Assembly: GCA_012727685.1 (NCBI GenBank)
Contig: JAAYGO010000032.1
Span: 1 to 14,194 of the forward strand
Length of the DNA stretch: 14,194 nucleotides
Direction: 5' to 3'
Source of the DNA: Bacillota bacterium
GTDB lineage: Bacteria; Bacillota; Dethiobacteria; DTU022
Shown here: positions 1 to 6,812 of the stretch, piece by piece
How positions within the stretch are numbered: the stretch's first letter is position 1
Layout of the letters: the number at the start of each line of letters is the position of its first letter
Notes under the pieces: model-generated
What the model was told of the DNA's origin: nothing
Databases searched by the model: none
The model's input: only the letters and a program-made list of their open reading frames with translations
Program-made: the position numbers and the translations under genes

Positions 1-9
1 CAGGAAAGA

Positions 10-38
10 TTGACCGTTTGCCGGAGAGGTGTTAAGAT
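10..38 (+). promoter_or_regulatory. candidate sigma-A-type promoter for the DUF1638/RACo genes
   Basis: TTGACC at 10-15 matches the -35 consensus at five of six positions. It is followed by exactly 17 bases and then TAAGAT at 33-38, which matches the -10 consensus at four of six. A start near 45 would give a leader of about 50 nt before the gene at 97. This is sequence inspection only. The stretch could equally be the end of an upstream gene, since one frame reads open from the window edge to a stop at 33-35. Confidence 0.35.
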
Positions 39-96
39 TACAATAAAAAGACTCGGTTGAACCCCAAACTACCTTTGTCCGGAAACGAGGGTTAAC

Positions 97-804
97 ATGA
101 AAACGGTCGTGCTTGCGTGTGAAACCATCGCCGCCGAGGTCATGAAGGCCGCCGGCGAAACCAAGACCACTTTCCCCATCTTCTGGGTCGAATCGGGCCT
201 CCATAATACCCCTGAAAGATTAAAAAAACAGTTGCAATCCGATCTGGATCGGATCGATAACGTCGATTACATCCTCTTGCTGCTCGGCTACTGCGGCAAT
301 GCCATCCTAAATCTCGTCTCCCGGAAAAGCAAACTGGTTATCCCGAAGGTCGACGATTGCATCTCCATGCTGCTTGGCGGGAACGAGAAGCGCAATGCGC
401 TCAACAAAGAGGCCATGGCCTACTATCTGACCGAGGGCTGGCTCCAGCATGACAACAACCTGTGGGCCGAATACCAGCACTGCCTTAAGAAATACGGGCC
501 GGAGCGGACCAGGCGGCTCTACCAGATCATGCTTGGCCGGTATAAAAATCTAAATGTGATCGACACCGGCGCTTATGATCTCAGAGCCTTTCTGCCCTTA
601 TCCAGTCTGATCGCCGCCGAGCTGAACCTGACGCATCAAGTGGTAAAAGGAACCCTAAGCATCATTAAAAAAGCGCTGCTGGGACAATGGGACGAGGATT
701 TCGCCATCATCGAGTGCGGCGAACCGGTCACGCTGCTGAATATGGGCCTGGGCAACAACTATGCGGCTCCGGATCAGTTGCAGATGGGCAACCTGGGATT
801 TTAA
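97..804 (+). CDS. DUF1638 domain protein
   Basis: A 235-residue soluble protein that I recognise as the DUF1638 family. It has an N-terminal beta-strand with a cysteine (V-L-A-C-E-T), a hydrophobic strand Y-I-L-L-L-L-G-Y-C-G-N around residues 58-68, the segment P-K-V-D-D-C-I-S-M-L-L-G-G, and a C-terminal I-I-E-C-G-E-P-V. No signal peptide or membrane segment is seen. The biochemical function is unknown. Members are often found near corrinoid-dependent methyltransferases and their activators, which fits the RACo-like gene 50 nt downstream on the same strand. The conserved cysteines could bind metal or cofactor, but that is inference. The ATG is preceded by GAGGG at a suitable distance and is the first start in frame. 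The length is usual for the family. Confidence 0.82.
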   Translation: MKTVVLACETIAAEVMKAAGETKTTFPIFWVESGLHNTPERLKKQLQSDLDRIDNVDYILLLLGYCGNAILNLVSRKSKLVIPKVDDCISMLLGGNEKRNALNKEAMAYYLTEGWLQHDNNLWAEYQHCLKKYGPERTRRLYQIMLGRYKNLNVIDTGAYDLRAFLPLSSLIAAELNLTHQVVKGTLSIIKKALLGQWDEDFAIIECGEPVTLLNMGLGNNYAAPDQLQMGNLGF

Positions 805-854
805 ACCCTGCGCCGGTGCTCCCTAAAAATATTAAACATAAAGGTGCTACCGCC

Positions 855-2684
855 ATGATCACAGTCACTTTTTTGCCCTGGAATAAAAAGATTGAGATCG
901 CTGAAGGCAGCAACCTGCTGCAGGCCGCAGCCCTGGCCGGCGTGCCCCTGGAAAGCAACTGCGGCGGCAAGGGAAGCTGCGGCAAGTGCAAAGTCAAGCT
1001 GATCGCGGGCGACAATGCTGCACCAACCACCGCGGAAAGCAGGTTTTTATCACCAGAGGAGCTGGCCGCAGGAGTGGTCCTGGCCTGCCAGAGGAAGATC
1101 TTCCGGGACACCGTGGTGGAAATAGAAACCCGCAAGAGCGCCGACGAGCGGAAAACCGCTCTCCGGGGCACACCGATCGCCGCGCCCGAGCCTTGCGTGA
1201 AGAAACAGTTCCTCCAACTGAGCCGCCCCACGGTAGAGGAGCAGACCCCGGACCTGGAGCGGGTGCTGGCCGCACTGCCCGGGGCGCATTTGGATATCGA
1301 GCTGCAGGTCCTCTCCAGGCTGCCGCGCACCTTGCGCGACGCCTCTTTTAACGTTACCGCCGTCGTGATCGGCAACCGGCTGATCGCCGTGGAGCCGGGT
1401 GACACCACCGGGCGCTGCTACGGCCTCGCCTTTGACATCGGGACCACGACCATCATGGGCTCGCTGCTCGATCTAAACAGCGGCAAAGTCGTGGCCGTAG
1501 CCGCGGAAACCAACCCGCAAAGAATTTTCGGCTCCGATGTCATCTCCCGGATCGGTTACGCTTCTCGCGAACAGGGCAAAGGCCTGATCGAGCTGCAGGA
1601 AAAGGTGATCGGGGCCATGAACGCCATCACCGGCAAACTGCTGGCCGAAACCGGTGTAGATCAAAACGAGGTCTATGAAGCGGTGGCCGTGGGCAACACC
1701 ACCATGAGCCACCTTTTCCTGGGCGTTGACCCGGCCTACCTGGCACCGGCCCCCTTTATCCCGGCCTACCGCCGCATGATGGAGCTTAAGGCGGAAGAGC
1801 TGGGGCTGAAGATGAACCCGCTGGGGCGCGTCGTGGTCCTGCCCAATATCGCCGGCTACGTGGGTTCAGACACGGTCGGGGTGATGCTCGCCGCCGGCCT
1901 GGATCAGCGCCGGGACAAGTGCCTCGCCATTGACATCGGGACTAACGGCGAAATGGTGCTCAGCGCCAACGGCAGGATGCTCACCTGCTCCACCGCTGCC
2001 GGGCCCGCCTTCGAAGGGGCGGAGATCAGCAGCGGCATGCGGGCGGCGGAAGGAGCCATCGAGGCGGTGGAGATCAGCGGCGCCGCTGTAAAACTAAAGG
2101 TCATCGGCGACGCCCCGCCCCGGGGTATCTGTGGTTCAGGCCTCATCGACGCCGTAGCCGGTCTGCTTACCTCCGGGCTGGTCCAGCCCTCCGGGCGCTT
2201 CCTTGACCCGGAAAAGGACGGGGCTTCGCTGCCAGCGGAGCTGAGGAAGAGGCTGCGCCGGGGCAGGGAAGGCCTGGAATTTGTCCTGGCCTGGGGGAAA
2301 GGGGGCGCCGATGTGGTTCTGACCCAGGGCGACCTGCGCAAAGTGCAACTGGCCAAGGGGGCCATCGCCGCGGGAATCAAAATCCTGCTCAAGGATACGG
2401 GTTTAGCCCCCGGCGACCTGGATGCGGTCCTGCTGGCGGGGGCATTCGGCAACTATATCCGCAAGGAAAGCGCCCTGATCATCGGGTTGCTGCCCCCTGT
2501 GCCCCTCGAGCGGATTAAAGCCATCGGCAACGCCGCCGGTGACGGCTCCCGGATGGCCCTGGTCTCGAAATCGTTCCGGGAGCGCGCCGCAGCCCTGCCG
2601 GATCTGGTTGAACACGTGGAACTCTCGACCAGGGCGGACTTTAATGAGGAATTTATCAAGGCGCTTAACTTTCCCGCCGTATAA
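855..2684 (+). CDS. RACo-like reductive activator of corrinoid proteins (N-terminal [2Fe-2S] + ASKHA/DUF4445)
   Basis: A 609-residue protein. Residues 1-85 form a plant-type ferredoxin domain with ligands Cys36, Cys42, Cys45 and Cys78 (C-x5-C-x2-C-x32-C). The C-terminal two thirds is an ASKHA ATPase with the phosphate-binding motifs L-A-F-D-I-G-T-T-T (about 191-199) and L-A-I-D-I-G-T-N-G-E (about 357-366), and V-G-N-T-T-M-S-H-L-F-L-G-V-D-P between them. This is the architecture of RACo/AcsV, which uses ATP to drive one-electron reduction of inactive Co(II) corrinoid to Co(I). RamA-type activators instead carry C-terminal [4Fe-4S] clusters, which are absent here. The frame is open back to 687, but that start would overlap the upstream gene. 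The ATG at 855 with AAAGGTG upstream begins exactly at the ferredoxin fold. No corrinoid protein or methyltransferase lies in the window, so the partner is unknown. Confidence 0.88.
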   Translation: MITVTFLPWNKKIEIAEGSNLLQAAALAGVPLESNCGGKGSCGKCKVKLIAGDNAAPTTAESRFLSPEELAAGVVLACQRKIFRDTVVEIETRKSADERKTALRGTPIAAPEPCVKKQFLQLSRPTVEEQTPDLERVLAALPGAHLDIELQVLSRLPRTLRDASFNVTAVVIGNRLIAVEPGDTTGRCYGLAFDIGTTTIMGSLLDLNSGKVVAVAAETNPQRIFGSDVISRIGYASREQGKGLIELQEKVIGAMNAITGKLLAETGVDQNEVYEAVAVGNTTMSHLFLGVDPAYLAPAPFIPAYRRMMELKAEELGLKMNPLGRVVVLPNIAGYVGSDTVGVMLAAGLDQRRDKCLAIDIGTNGEMVLSANGRMLTCSTAAGPAFEGAEISSGMRAAEGAIEAVEISGAAVKLKVIGDAPPRGICGSGLIDAVAGLLTSGLVQPSGRFLDPEKDGASLPAELRKRLRRGREGLEFVLAWGKGGADVVLTQGDLRKVQLAKGAIAAGIKILLKDTGLAPGDLDAVLLAGAFGNYIRKESALIIGLLPPVPLERIKAIGNAAGDGSRMALVSKSFRERAAALPDLVEHVELSTRADFNEEFIKALNFPAV

Positions 2685-2771
2685 GCACTTCCCTCATATC
2701 CCAATGCCCGGGTCGCCGTTTGCCTTGCCCCACTCCACCTCCGGTATAAGCACCTCCTTCATACCCCATGC
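2677..2771 (+). repeat. imperfect 31-bp direct repeat (2677-2707 and 2741-2771)
   Basis: The bases 2677-2707 include the last codons and the stop codon of the RACo-like gene. A closely similar 31-base copy lies at 2741-2771: both read CCG(G)TATAAGCAC, then (C/T)TCC, then TCATA, then CCCATGC or a near match. The two differ by a few substitutions and small indels. The second copy has no coding role that I can see. Confidence 0.6.
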
Positions 2772-2835
2772 AGGCGCATCCTTCCGACACCCTTCTCAAG
2801 GGGCTATCCCAAAGCGGCTTGGCCAGTTTAGACCA

Positions 2836-2946
2836 CCATGCCTCCGCCGCGGAGCGCCATCAAAAAGCCGAAAACGGTGCCGTCCACTATCCCCTCTCCA
2901 CCCTCTAGGGGGAGAGGGCTAGGGTGAGGGTGGCCTTAAGCCTGCT
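2836..2946 (+). repeat. interspersed palindromic element, extended copy 1
   Basis: The core at 2891-2933 is CCCTCTCCACCCTC, a short centre, then GGGGGAGAGGG followed by CTAGGGTGAGGGTGG. The two CCCTCTCC/GGAGAGGG arms can pair as a hairpin. Homology with copy 2 (3058-3169) extends about 50 bases to the left, from CCATGCCTCCGCCGC through AAAGCCGAAAA, and to the right through CTTAAGCCTGCT. The mobile unit is therefore larger than the palindrome. Confidence 0.8.
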
Positions 2947-2986
2947 ACCCATTTTTATGCCGATCATATATTCCCAGGCTGTCCTT

Positions 2987-3021
2987 CATGTTATCCTGAA
3001 CGCAGCGAAGGTTCTCTGCAG
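2987..3021 (+). repeat. GAGCGAAGCGAAGGA-type short repeat (diverged)
   Basis: ATCCTGAACGCAGCGAAGG followed by TTCTC at about 2992-3015 matches the ATCCTGAGCGAAGCGAAGGA repeat seen again at 7754-7774. Repeats of this type are dispersed in intergenic DNA of many bacteria. No coding role is visible. Confidence 0.55.
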
Positions 3022-3057
3022 CGGCTGCCGTTTTTACAGGATAGGATAGGATAGGCT

Positions 3058-3169
3058 CCATGCCCCCGCCGCAAGTGCACCATCAGAAAGCCGAAAATGG
3101 CGCCGCTCCAATATCCCCTCTCCACCCTCTGGGGGGAGAGGGCCAGGGTGAGGGGGGCTTAATCCGGCT
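3058..3169 (+). repeat. interspersed palindromic element, extended copy 2
   Basis: This aligns with copy 1 (2836-2946) over about 110 bases with scattered substitutions and small indels. The core at 3115-3157 has arms CCCTCTCC and GGAGAGGG and then CCAGGGTGAGGGGGG. It is in the same orientation as copy 1, about 220 bases away, and forms a direct repeat with it. Confidence 0.8.
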
Positions 3170-3460
3170 AATGAATTTTTCAGAGCAAAGCTTGTAATCG
3201 GGGCTGACCTATTATGAAAGCCCCTTCCTTTTAAATTCTTCTTTTTTAGGCTGAAAAAGAATGAAGGGCCTCTGGAGTGCCGCCACAGCTGCCTCACGGG
3301 TTCAGCGAAGGCCAGGGCCGGTGACATGAACGGCAAGCGGCTAAACAGGCTTTGCAAATCGATCGGAAAACCGCTCTCCAGGCGCCCCAGGAATTTTCAC
3401 CAGAATAACCTGAAAATACAGGGCGTCCGCAGCGGATAAACGGGAAAAGCTAAACGCAGC

Positions 3461-3490
3461 CTGGCTAAAATCTGGCTAAAATTTAGCCAG
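3461..3490 (+). promoter_or_regulatory. 19-bp perfect inverted repeat with a third half-site, upstream of coat gene
   Basis: CTGGCTAAA at 3472-3480 and TTTAGCCAG at 3482-3490 form a perfect inverted repeat around one central base. A further CTGGCTAAAA half-site precedes it at 3461-3470 in direct orientation. The array ends 5 bases before the AAAGGAG ribosome binding site of the coat gene. It could be an operator for a regulator of late sporulation genes, or an mRNA hairpin that affects translation. Both are inferences. Confidence 0.5.
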
Positions 3491-3508
3491 CGCGGAAAGG
3501 AGCACGCC

Positions 3509-3703
3509 ATGGCCCCCGTTTCAACCAAAGAACTGAGTTACGTGAAGGAATTTCTCTCCTGGGAACTCTACATGGCCAAGACCTGCCACCGTTACAGCAG
3601 CCAGTTTACCGACCGGAACTGGGGTGCCCTCATTGACGAGGCAGGGCGGGTGCACCAGCAAAATTTCCAGGATCTCTACCGCTACCTCGCACAACTACAG
3701 TGA
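3509..3703 (+). CDS. small CotF-like spore coat protein
   Basis: A 64-residue protein that opens with the pattern T-K-E-L-S-Y-V-K-E-F-L-S-W-E-L-Y-M-A-K, typical of small spore coat proteins of the CotF/DUF2383-like helical-hairpin kind in Clostridia. A second helix around residues 38-62 carries H-Q-Q-N-F-Q-D-L-Y-R-Y-L. It is predicted to be two amphipathic helices with no membrane segment. A strong ribosome binding site AAAGGAG lies 6 bases before the ATG. Its stop TGA overlaps the AAGGAGG that precedes the next gene, which indicates a two-gene unit. The likely role is a structural coat component made in the mother cell during sporulation. The family call rests on pattern recognition and the coat pairing. 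Confidence 0.68.
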   Translation: MAPVSTKELSYVKEFLSWELYMAKTCHRYSSQFTDRNWGALIDEAGRVHQQNFQDLYRYLAQLQ

Positions 3704-3724
3704 AGGAGGCTTCAAGGCAAGCAG

Positions 3725-4087
3725 ATGGAGAGCACAGCGGCGAATACCGCCGGGAACGGCGCCCAAAAGATCGGCCAGCCGGCCAAGGGCGCAATGCGGC
3801 AACCCGGGGAGACCGCGGTCAGCGACCGCGATCGGTTAAACGGGATCCTGAGGCATGAAAAACAGCTCATGCAAAGCTATACTGCGGGGCTGGCCGAAGC
3901 CCTTGATCGCGATCTTTACAAACTCTTCAGGGAAAACCGCAGCCGCATCGAAGCGCTGCACAGCCGCATCGCCGAAGCCCTTTTCCACAACGGTGGATCT
4001 GCCTCCAATCTCGCATCCCAAACCCAGGTAACCGAAGCCTGCGAGCTATTCAGGGGATACCTCAACCAGCTTCCTTACCCCCAGTAA
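3725..4087 (+). CDS. CotF-like spore coat protein
   Basis: A 120-residue protein. The first ~33 residues are polar and low in complexity (A, G, N, Q, P). They are followed by a helical domain beginning D-R-D-R-L-N-G-I-L-R-H-E-K-Q-L-M-Q-S-Y and continuing R-I-E-A-L-H-S-R-I-A-E-A-L. The L-N-x-I-L-x-x-E-K-x-L pattern is typical of Coat F domain proteins. AAGGAGG at 3703-3709 lies 15 bases before the ATG, longer than ideal. No alternative ATG, GTG or TTG lies in frame between them. The gene starts 21 bases after the stop of the other small coat gene, so co-expression in sporulating cells is likely. Coat F proteins can bind each other, so the two products may form a complex. That last point is inference. 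Confidence 0.65.
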   Translation: MESTAANTAGNGAQKIGQPAKGAMRQPGETAVSDRDRLNGILRHEKQLMQSYTAGLAEALDRDLYKLFRENRSRIEALHSRIAEALFHNGGSASNLASQTQVTEACELFRGYLNQLPYPQ

Positions 4088-4096
4088 ACGAACGAA

Positions 4097-4126
4097 GTGA
4101 CAAAATTGCCCCGTCCCCATTGTCAC
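4097..4126 (+). repeat. short inverted-repeat element around CCCCGTCCCC
   Basis: GTGACAA at 4097-4103 and TTGTCAC at 4120-4126 are perfect 7-base inverted arms around AATTGCCCCGTCCCCA. It lies between the coat genes and the first murT. Similar CCGTCCCC-centred sites occur at 10778-10797, 13434-13456 and 14090-14120, all in this orientation. Confidence 0.6.
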
Positions 4127-4205
4127 CAAATGCACCATTAACCCTTCCATCAAATACTGTGGTATTAACGACAAGAAAAACATTCAGGTCGAGGGAAGAA
4201 ATCTT

Positions 4206-5645
4206 TTGGCTAAACCTTACACCAGAATGAAGAAGAGCCTGGAGCTACGGGAGCGAGGCGGCCTCTGGCTGGGCAAGATCCTGGCTGCCGCCGTGCGGGC
4301 AAGCGGACAGGGCGGTACCACCCTGCCCGGCCGCGCTGCCCTATCCCTGGCGCCCCATTTGCTCTCTTCCCTGGCAGGCCAGCTCCGGCGGGGCTGCCTG
4401 CTGGTCACCGGAACCAACGGCAAAACCACCACCGCCTGCCTTCTGGCAAATATTTTCCGGCAGGCCAGCTTCCGGGTGCTCCACAATAGCAGCGGCTCAA
4501 ACCTGGCCTGGGGCATTGCCTCGTCCCTGATCGATGCCGGCAGCTGGAGCGGCACCCTCCCCTATGATCTCGGCATCCTTGAAGTGGACGAAGGGGCCTT
4601 CCCGCGGCTCATAAAGGTGCTGCAGCCCAAAGGCGCGGTCCTCACCAACATTTTCAGCGATCAACTCGATCGCTACGGCGCCGTAGCCAGGATCCGGGCC
4701 ATCATCGGCCAGGGTCTTGAGTCGCTGCCCGAGGGGTGCCCGGTCATTCTCAACGCCGATGACCCGTCGGCGGCCTACCTGGCGCAGCAGCACCGGCTTC
4801 GCCCCGTCTACTTCGGCTTTTCTTTAAAGCTGCCCAGCATGCATTTGGGAGACCCAGGCGGGGAGCTGCCCCCCTGCCCCCGCTGCGGGCAGAGACTTAG
4901 CTACCGGGCTGTATATCTCGCCCACCTCGGCCTTTACCGCTGCCTTTTCTGCAAGCTGTGCCGTCCCGAACCGCAAATCCGGCTGACCCGCTGCGAGCCG
5001 TCGCCGGCCGGTGGCACCGCCCTTACCATCGCCCTGCCGGGGCAGCAGATCCAAATCGTTTTTCCCCTGCCAGGCATTTACAACCTTTACAACGCCCTCG
5101 CCGCGGCAGCCTGCGCTTCGTCCTGGGGGCTGCCGGCGGAACACATCGCCGCCGGGCTGGAAGAAGCCGTGCCCTCATGGGGCCGGATGGAAAGGCTGGA
5201 GATCGGCGGGCGCACAGTGATGATCAGCCTGGTCAAAAACGCGGCTGGCGCCAATGAGGTGCTGCGAACCTTCCTGGAACAGCCGGCCCGGTTCAGTCTG
5301 TTGATCGCGATCAATGATCGCTATGGGGACGGCACCGATATCTCCTGGCTGTGGGATGTCGATTTCGAACGGCTCGCCGCCGTCCGGCAGCACCTGGGTG
5401 CGGTCATCGCCAGCGGGATCCGGGCCGCCGATGTGGGGGTAAGGTTGAAATACGCCGGCCTGGAGCCGGCCCTCTTCACCGTAGAGCCGTCCCTTAAGCG
5501 GGCGCTCCAGCAAATCTTGCGGCAGGGGCAGGGCGAGGAACCGGTATACATTCTTCCTTCATACACCGCCATGCTTAGCCTGCGCCGGATGCTCGGCAGC
5601 ATGGGGGCTGCCGTACCGGAACTGCCGAAGAGGAAGAGGGGATGA
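4206..5645 (+). CDS. murT: MurT-type Mur ligase, copy 1 (lipid II isoglutaminyl synthase subunit)
   Basis: A 479-residue Mur ligase. The P-loop G-T-N-G-K-T-T begins at residue 69. The central-domain signature L-T-N-I-F-S-D-Q-L-D-R-Y-G follows. A Cys4 zinc ribbon, the mark of MurT, has Cys224, Cys227, Cys246 and Cys249, with an extra Cys252. The DUF1727 C-terminal domain carries G-T-D-I-S-W-L-W-D-V-D-F-E. MurT activates the alpha-carboxyl of D-Glu in the lipid II stem peptide with ATP, and GatD supplies ammonia. The best start is TTG at 4206 with GAGGG 10 bases upstream. The ATG at 4227 lacks a ribosome binding site. gatD follows after 7 bases. The motif usually written K-N-P-A-G-x-N reads K-N-A-A-G-A-N in both copies here. 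Confidence 0.92.
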   Translation: MAKPYTRMKKSLELRERGGLWLGKILAAAVRASGQGGTTLPGRAALSLAPHLLSSLAGQLRRGCLLVTGTNGKTTTACLLANIFRQASFRVLHNSSGSNLAWGIASSLIDAGSWSGTLPYDLGILEVDEGAFPRLIKVLQPKGAVLTNIFSDQLDRYGAVARIRAIIGQGLESLPEGCPVILNADDPSAAYLAQQHRLRPVYFGFSLKLPSMHLGDPGGELPPCPRCGQRLSYRAVYLAHLGLYRCLFCKLCRPEPQIRLTRCEPSPAGGTALTIALPGQQIQIVFPLPGIYNLYNALAAAACASSWGLPAEHIAAGLEEAVPSWGRMERLEIGGRTVMISLVKNAAGANEVLRTFLEQPARFSLLIAINDRYGDGTDISWLWDVDFERLAAVRQHLGAVIASGIRAADVGVRLKYAGLEPALFTVEPSLKRALQQILRQGQGEEPVYILPSYTAMLSLRRMLGSMGAAVPELPKRKRG

Positions 5646-5652
5646 TTGGCTG

Positions 5653-6414
5653 ATGAGGGGTCCCACCATTTACCATCTCTACCCGGGGCACCTTAACCTT
5701 TACGGGGACCGCGGCAATATCATCGCCCTGCAGCAGCGGGCCCGCTGGCACGGGCTGGAAACGGAGGTCGTGGCGGTGCAGCCCGGCTCCAGGGTGGACT
5801 TTGCTGCCTGCGACCTACTCTTCATGGGCGGGGGCGATGAAACGGCTCAAAAGATGGCCTGCCGCCATCTAAAGGAGCACCGCCACGCCCTGCTCGACTG
5901 CATCAACCGGGGCATGGTCATCCTCGCGATCGGAAGTTCCTACCAGTTGCTTGGACGCTATTACACCGCGGCGAGCGGAGAACAATATCCCGGCCTGGAG
6001 CTGCTTAATTTCTATACTGAAGCCGGTACGGCGCGGATGATCGGGGATATCGTCACCCGCTGCGATTTCCTGCGGGTGCCGCACACCCTGGTTGGCTTTG
6101 AAAACCACGCCGGCCGCACCTACCTGGGCAAGGGCGTGCGCCCCCTGGGAACGGTGCTGCGCGGCTACGGCAACAACGGCGCCGACCGCACTGAAGGGGT
6201 GCTTTACCGGAACGTGGCCGGCAGCTACCTGCACGGTTCCCTGTTGCCCAAAAACCCCTGGCTGGCCGATTGGCTGCTGCAGAGGGCGCTGCGCTACCGG
6301 GGCATTGCCTGCCGCCTGCCAGAGCTCGATGACAGCATTGAAAACCAGGCGCACCGCTTCATCCTCAAGTGCTGCCTCTCCCCCTTCTACCGTCGCCCCT
6401 CTCCCGGGCTTTAA
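5653..6414 (+). CDS. gatD: GatD-like glutamine amidotransferase subunit, copy 1, lacking the nucleophile cysteine
   Basis: A 253-residue class I glutaminase-fold protein of the GatD/CobB-CobQ type. It starts I-Y-H-L-Y-P-G-H-L-N-L-Y-G-D-R-G-N-I-I-A-L, then has the F-M-G-G-G-D-E turn, the nucleophile-elbow region A-I-G-S-S-Y-Q-L-L-G, G-F-E-N-H-A-G-R-T-Y-L-G, and G-S-Y-L-H-G-S-L-L-P-K-N-P containing His194. In Staphylococcus aureus GatD the elbow is I-C-G-G-Y-Q-F-L-G with catalytic Cys94. Here residue 94 is Gly, encoded GGA at 5932-5934. The rest of the fold and the catalytic His are kept, and the frame is intact, so this is not a broken gene. It follows murT after 7 bases, with an AGAGGGG ribosome binding site. 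It should pair with the upstream MurT, but glutamine hydrolysis by the usual route looks impossible. Confidence 0.88.
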   Translation: MRGPTIYHLYPGHLNLYGDRGNIIALQQRARWHGLETEVVAVQPGSRVDFAACDLLFMGGGDETAQKMACRHLKEHRHALLDCINRGMVILAIGSSYQLLGRYYTAASGEQYPGLELLNFYTEAGTARMIGDIVTRCDFLRVPHTLVGFENHAGRTYLGKGVRPLGTVLRGYGNNGADRTEGVLYRNVAGSYLHGSLLPKNPWLADWLLQRALRYRGIACRLPELDDSIENQAHRFILKCCLSPFYRRPSPGL

Positions 6415-6447
6415 CCCCTTTAAGCCCCCGCCCGGCTGCTTTTTTTT
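6404..6447 (+). terminator. weak candidate terminator after gatD copy 1
   Basis: CCGGGC at 6404-6409 can pair with GCCCGG at 6430-6435 across a 20-base loop. This is followed by CTGC and then a run of eight T. The short stem and long loop make it a weak candidate. It overlaps the last codons of gatD. Confidence 0.3.
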
Positions 6448-6517
6448 AAACCGGGCCATACTAAATATAGCGGTGGGGGCATGGCCGTCTACTCCGAAAA
6501 TGGGTAGTTGGATTTAA

Positions 6518-6647
6518 CCCCCTCACCCTGCCCTCTCCCCCCAGAGGGGGGAGAGGGAATTATGAGTGGCAACTTCGCTCTAGTCCTCAGTGACAAGGGG
6601 CAAGATATTTTCATTACCTGCTAGTGCCCACGCTCCCGGGGGCATGG
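6518..6647 (-). repeat. interspersed palindromic element, copy 3 (reverse orientation)
   Basis: The core at 6518-6560 reads CCCCTCACCCTGCCCTCTCC, then the paired GGAGAGGG arm and GAATTATGAGTGGC. This is the reverse complement of the orientation at 2891. The homologous region continues to GGGGGCATGG at 6638-6647, the counterpart of the CCATGCC edge of copies 1 and 2. It is longer than the other copies, apparently through an insertion of about 30 bases after the core. Confidence 0.7.
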
Positions 6648-6682
6648 TGGACTATCTTGACTGAATTGGGTTGCTGGTGAGC

Positions 6683-6783
6683 TTGCCCCCTCAACCTGAC
6701 CCTCTCCCCCCAGAGGGTGGAGAGGGAATTGTGAGCGGCATCATTTTCATTTCCTGATAATATCCCCACTTCTGGAGGCATGG
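6683..6783 (-). repeat. interspersed palindromic element, copy 4 (reverse orientation)
   Basis: The core at 6685-6730 has arms CCCTCTCC and GGAGAGGG. The flank GAATTGTGAGCGGCATCATT runs to GGAGGCATGGG, matching copy 3 and, in reverse complement, copies 1 and 2. The element ends 30 bases before the preferred start of the MscS gene. The upstream in-frame ATG at 6780 is part of the element. Confidence 0.7.
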
Positions 6784-6812
6784 GGGGTACCAGGCAAAAG
6801 GAGAGCAGCCCC

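Larger units (their letters stand above)
2685..3508. other. gene-free interval rich in repeats
   Basis: No convincing gene is present. The interval holds the second half of a 31-bp direct repeat, two extended copies of the palindromic GAGAGGG element (2836-2946 and 3058-3169), and one GAACGCAGCGAAGG repeat (2987-3021). It also holds a short GGATA tandem run at 3039-3055 and a 19-bp perfect inverted repeat at 3472-3490 just before the coat gene. The stretch from about 3180 to 3450 shows nothing I can name. A 107-residue minus-strand frame across 3034-3357 is only a translation of the repeat. Confidence 0.6.

Noticed and set aside
687..854. Upstream extension of the RACo-like gene
   Set aside because: It would overlap the DUF1638 gene by 118 bases and add a non-conserved, low-quality N-terminus. 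The ATG at 855 starts at the ferredoxin fold and has its own ribosome binding site.
2836..3169. CRISPR array
   Set aside because: The repeats are few, imperfect, about 220 bases apart and found in both orientations across the window. There are no regular spacers and no cas genes.
3034..3357. A 107-residue minus-strand frame
   Set aside because: It contains P-H-P-G-P-L-P-P-E-G-G-E-G, which is just the translation of the palindromic repeat. There is no ribosome binding site or recognised family.
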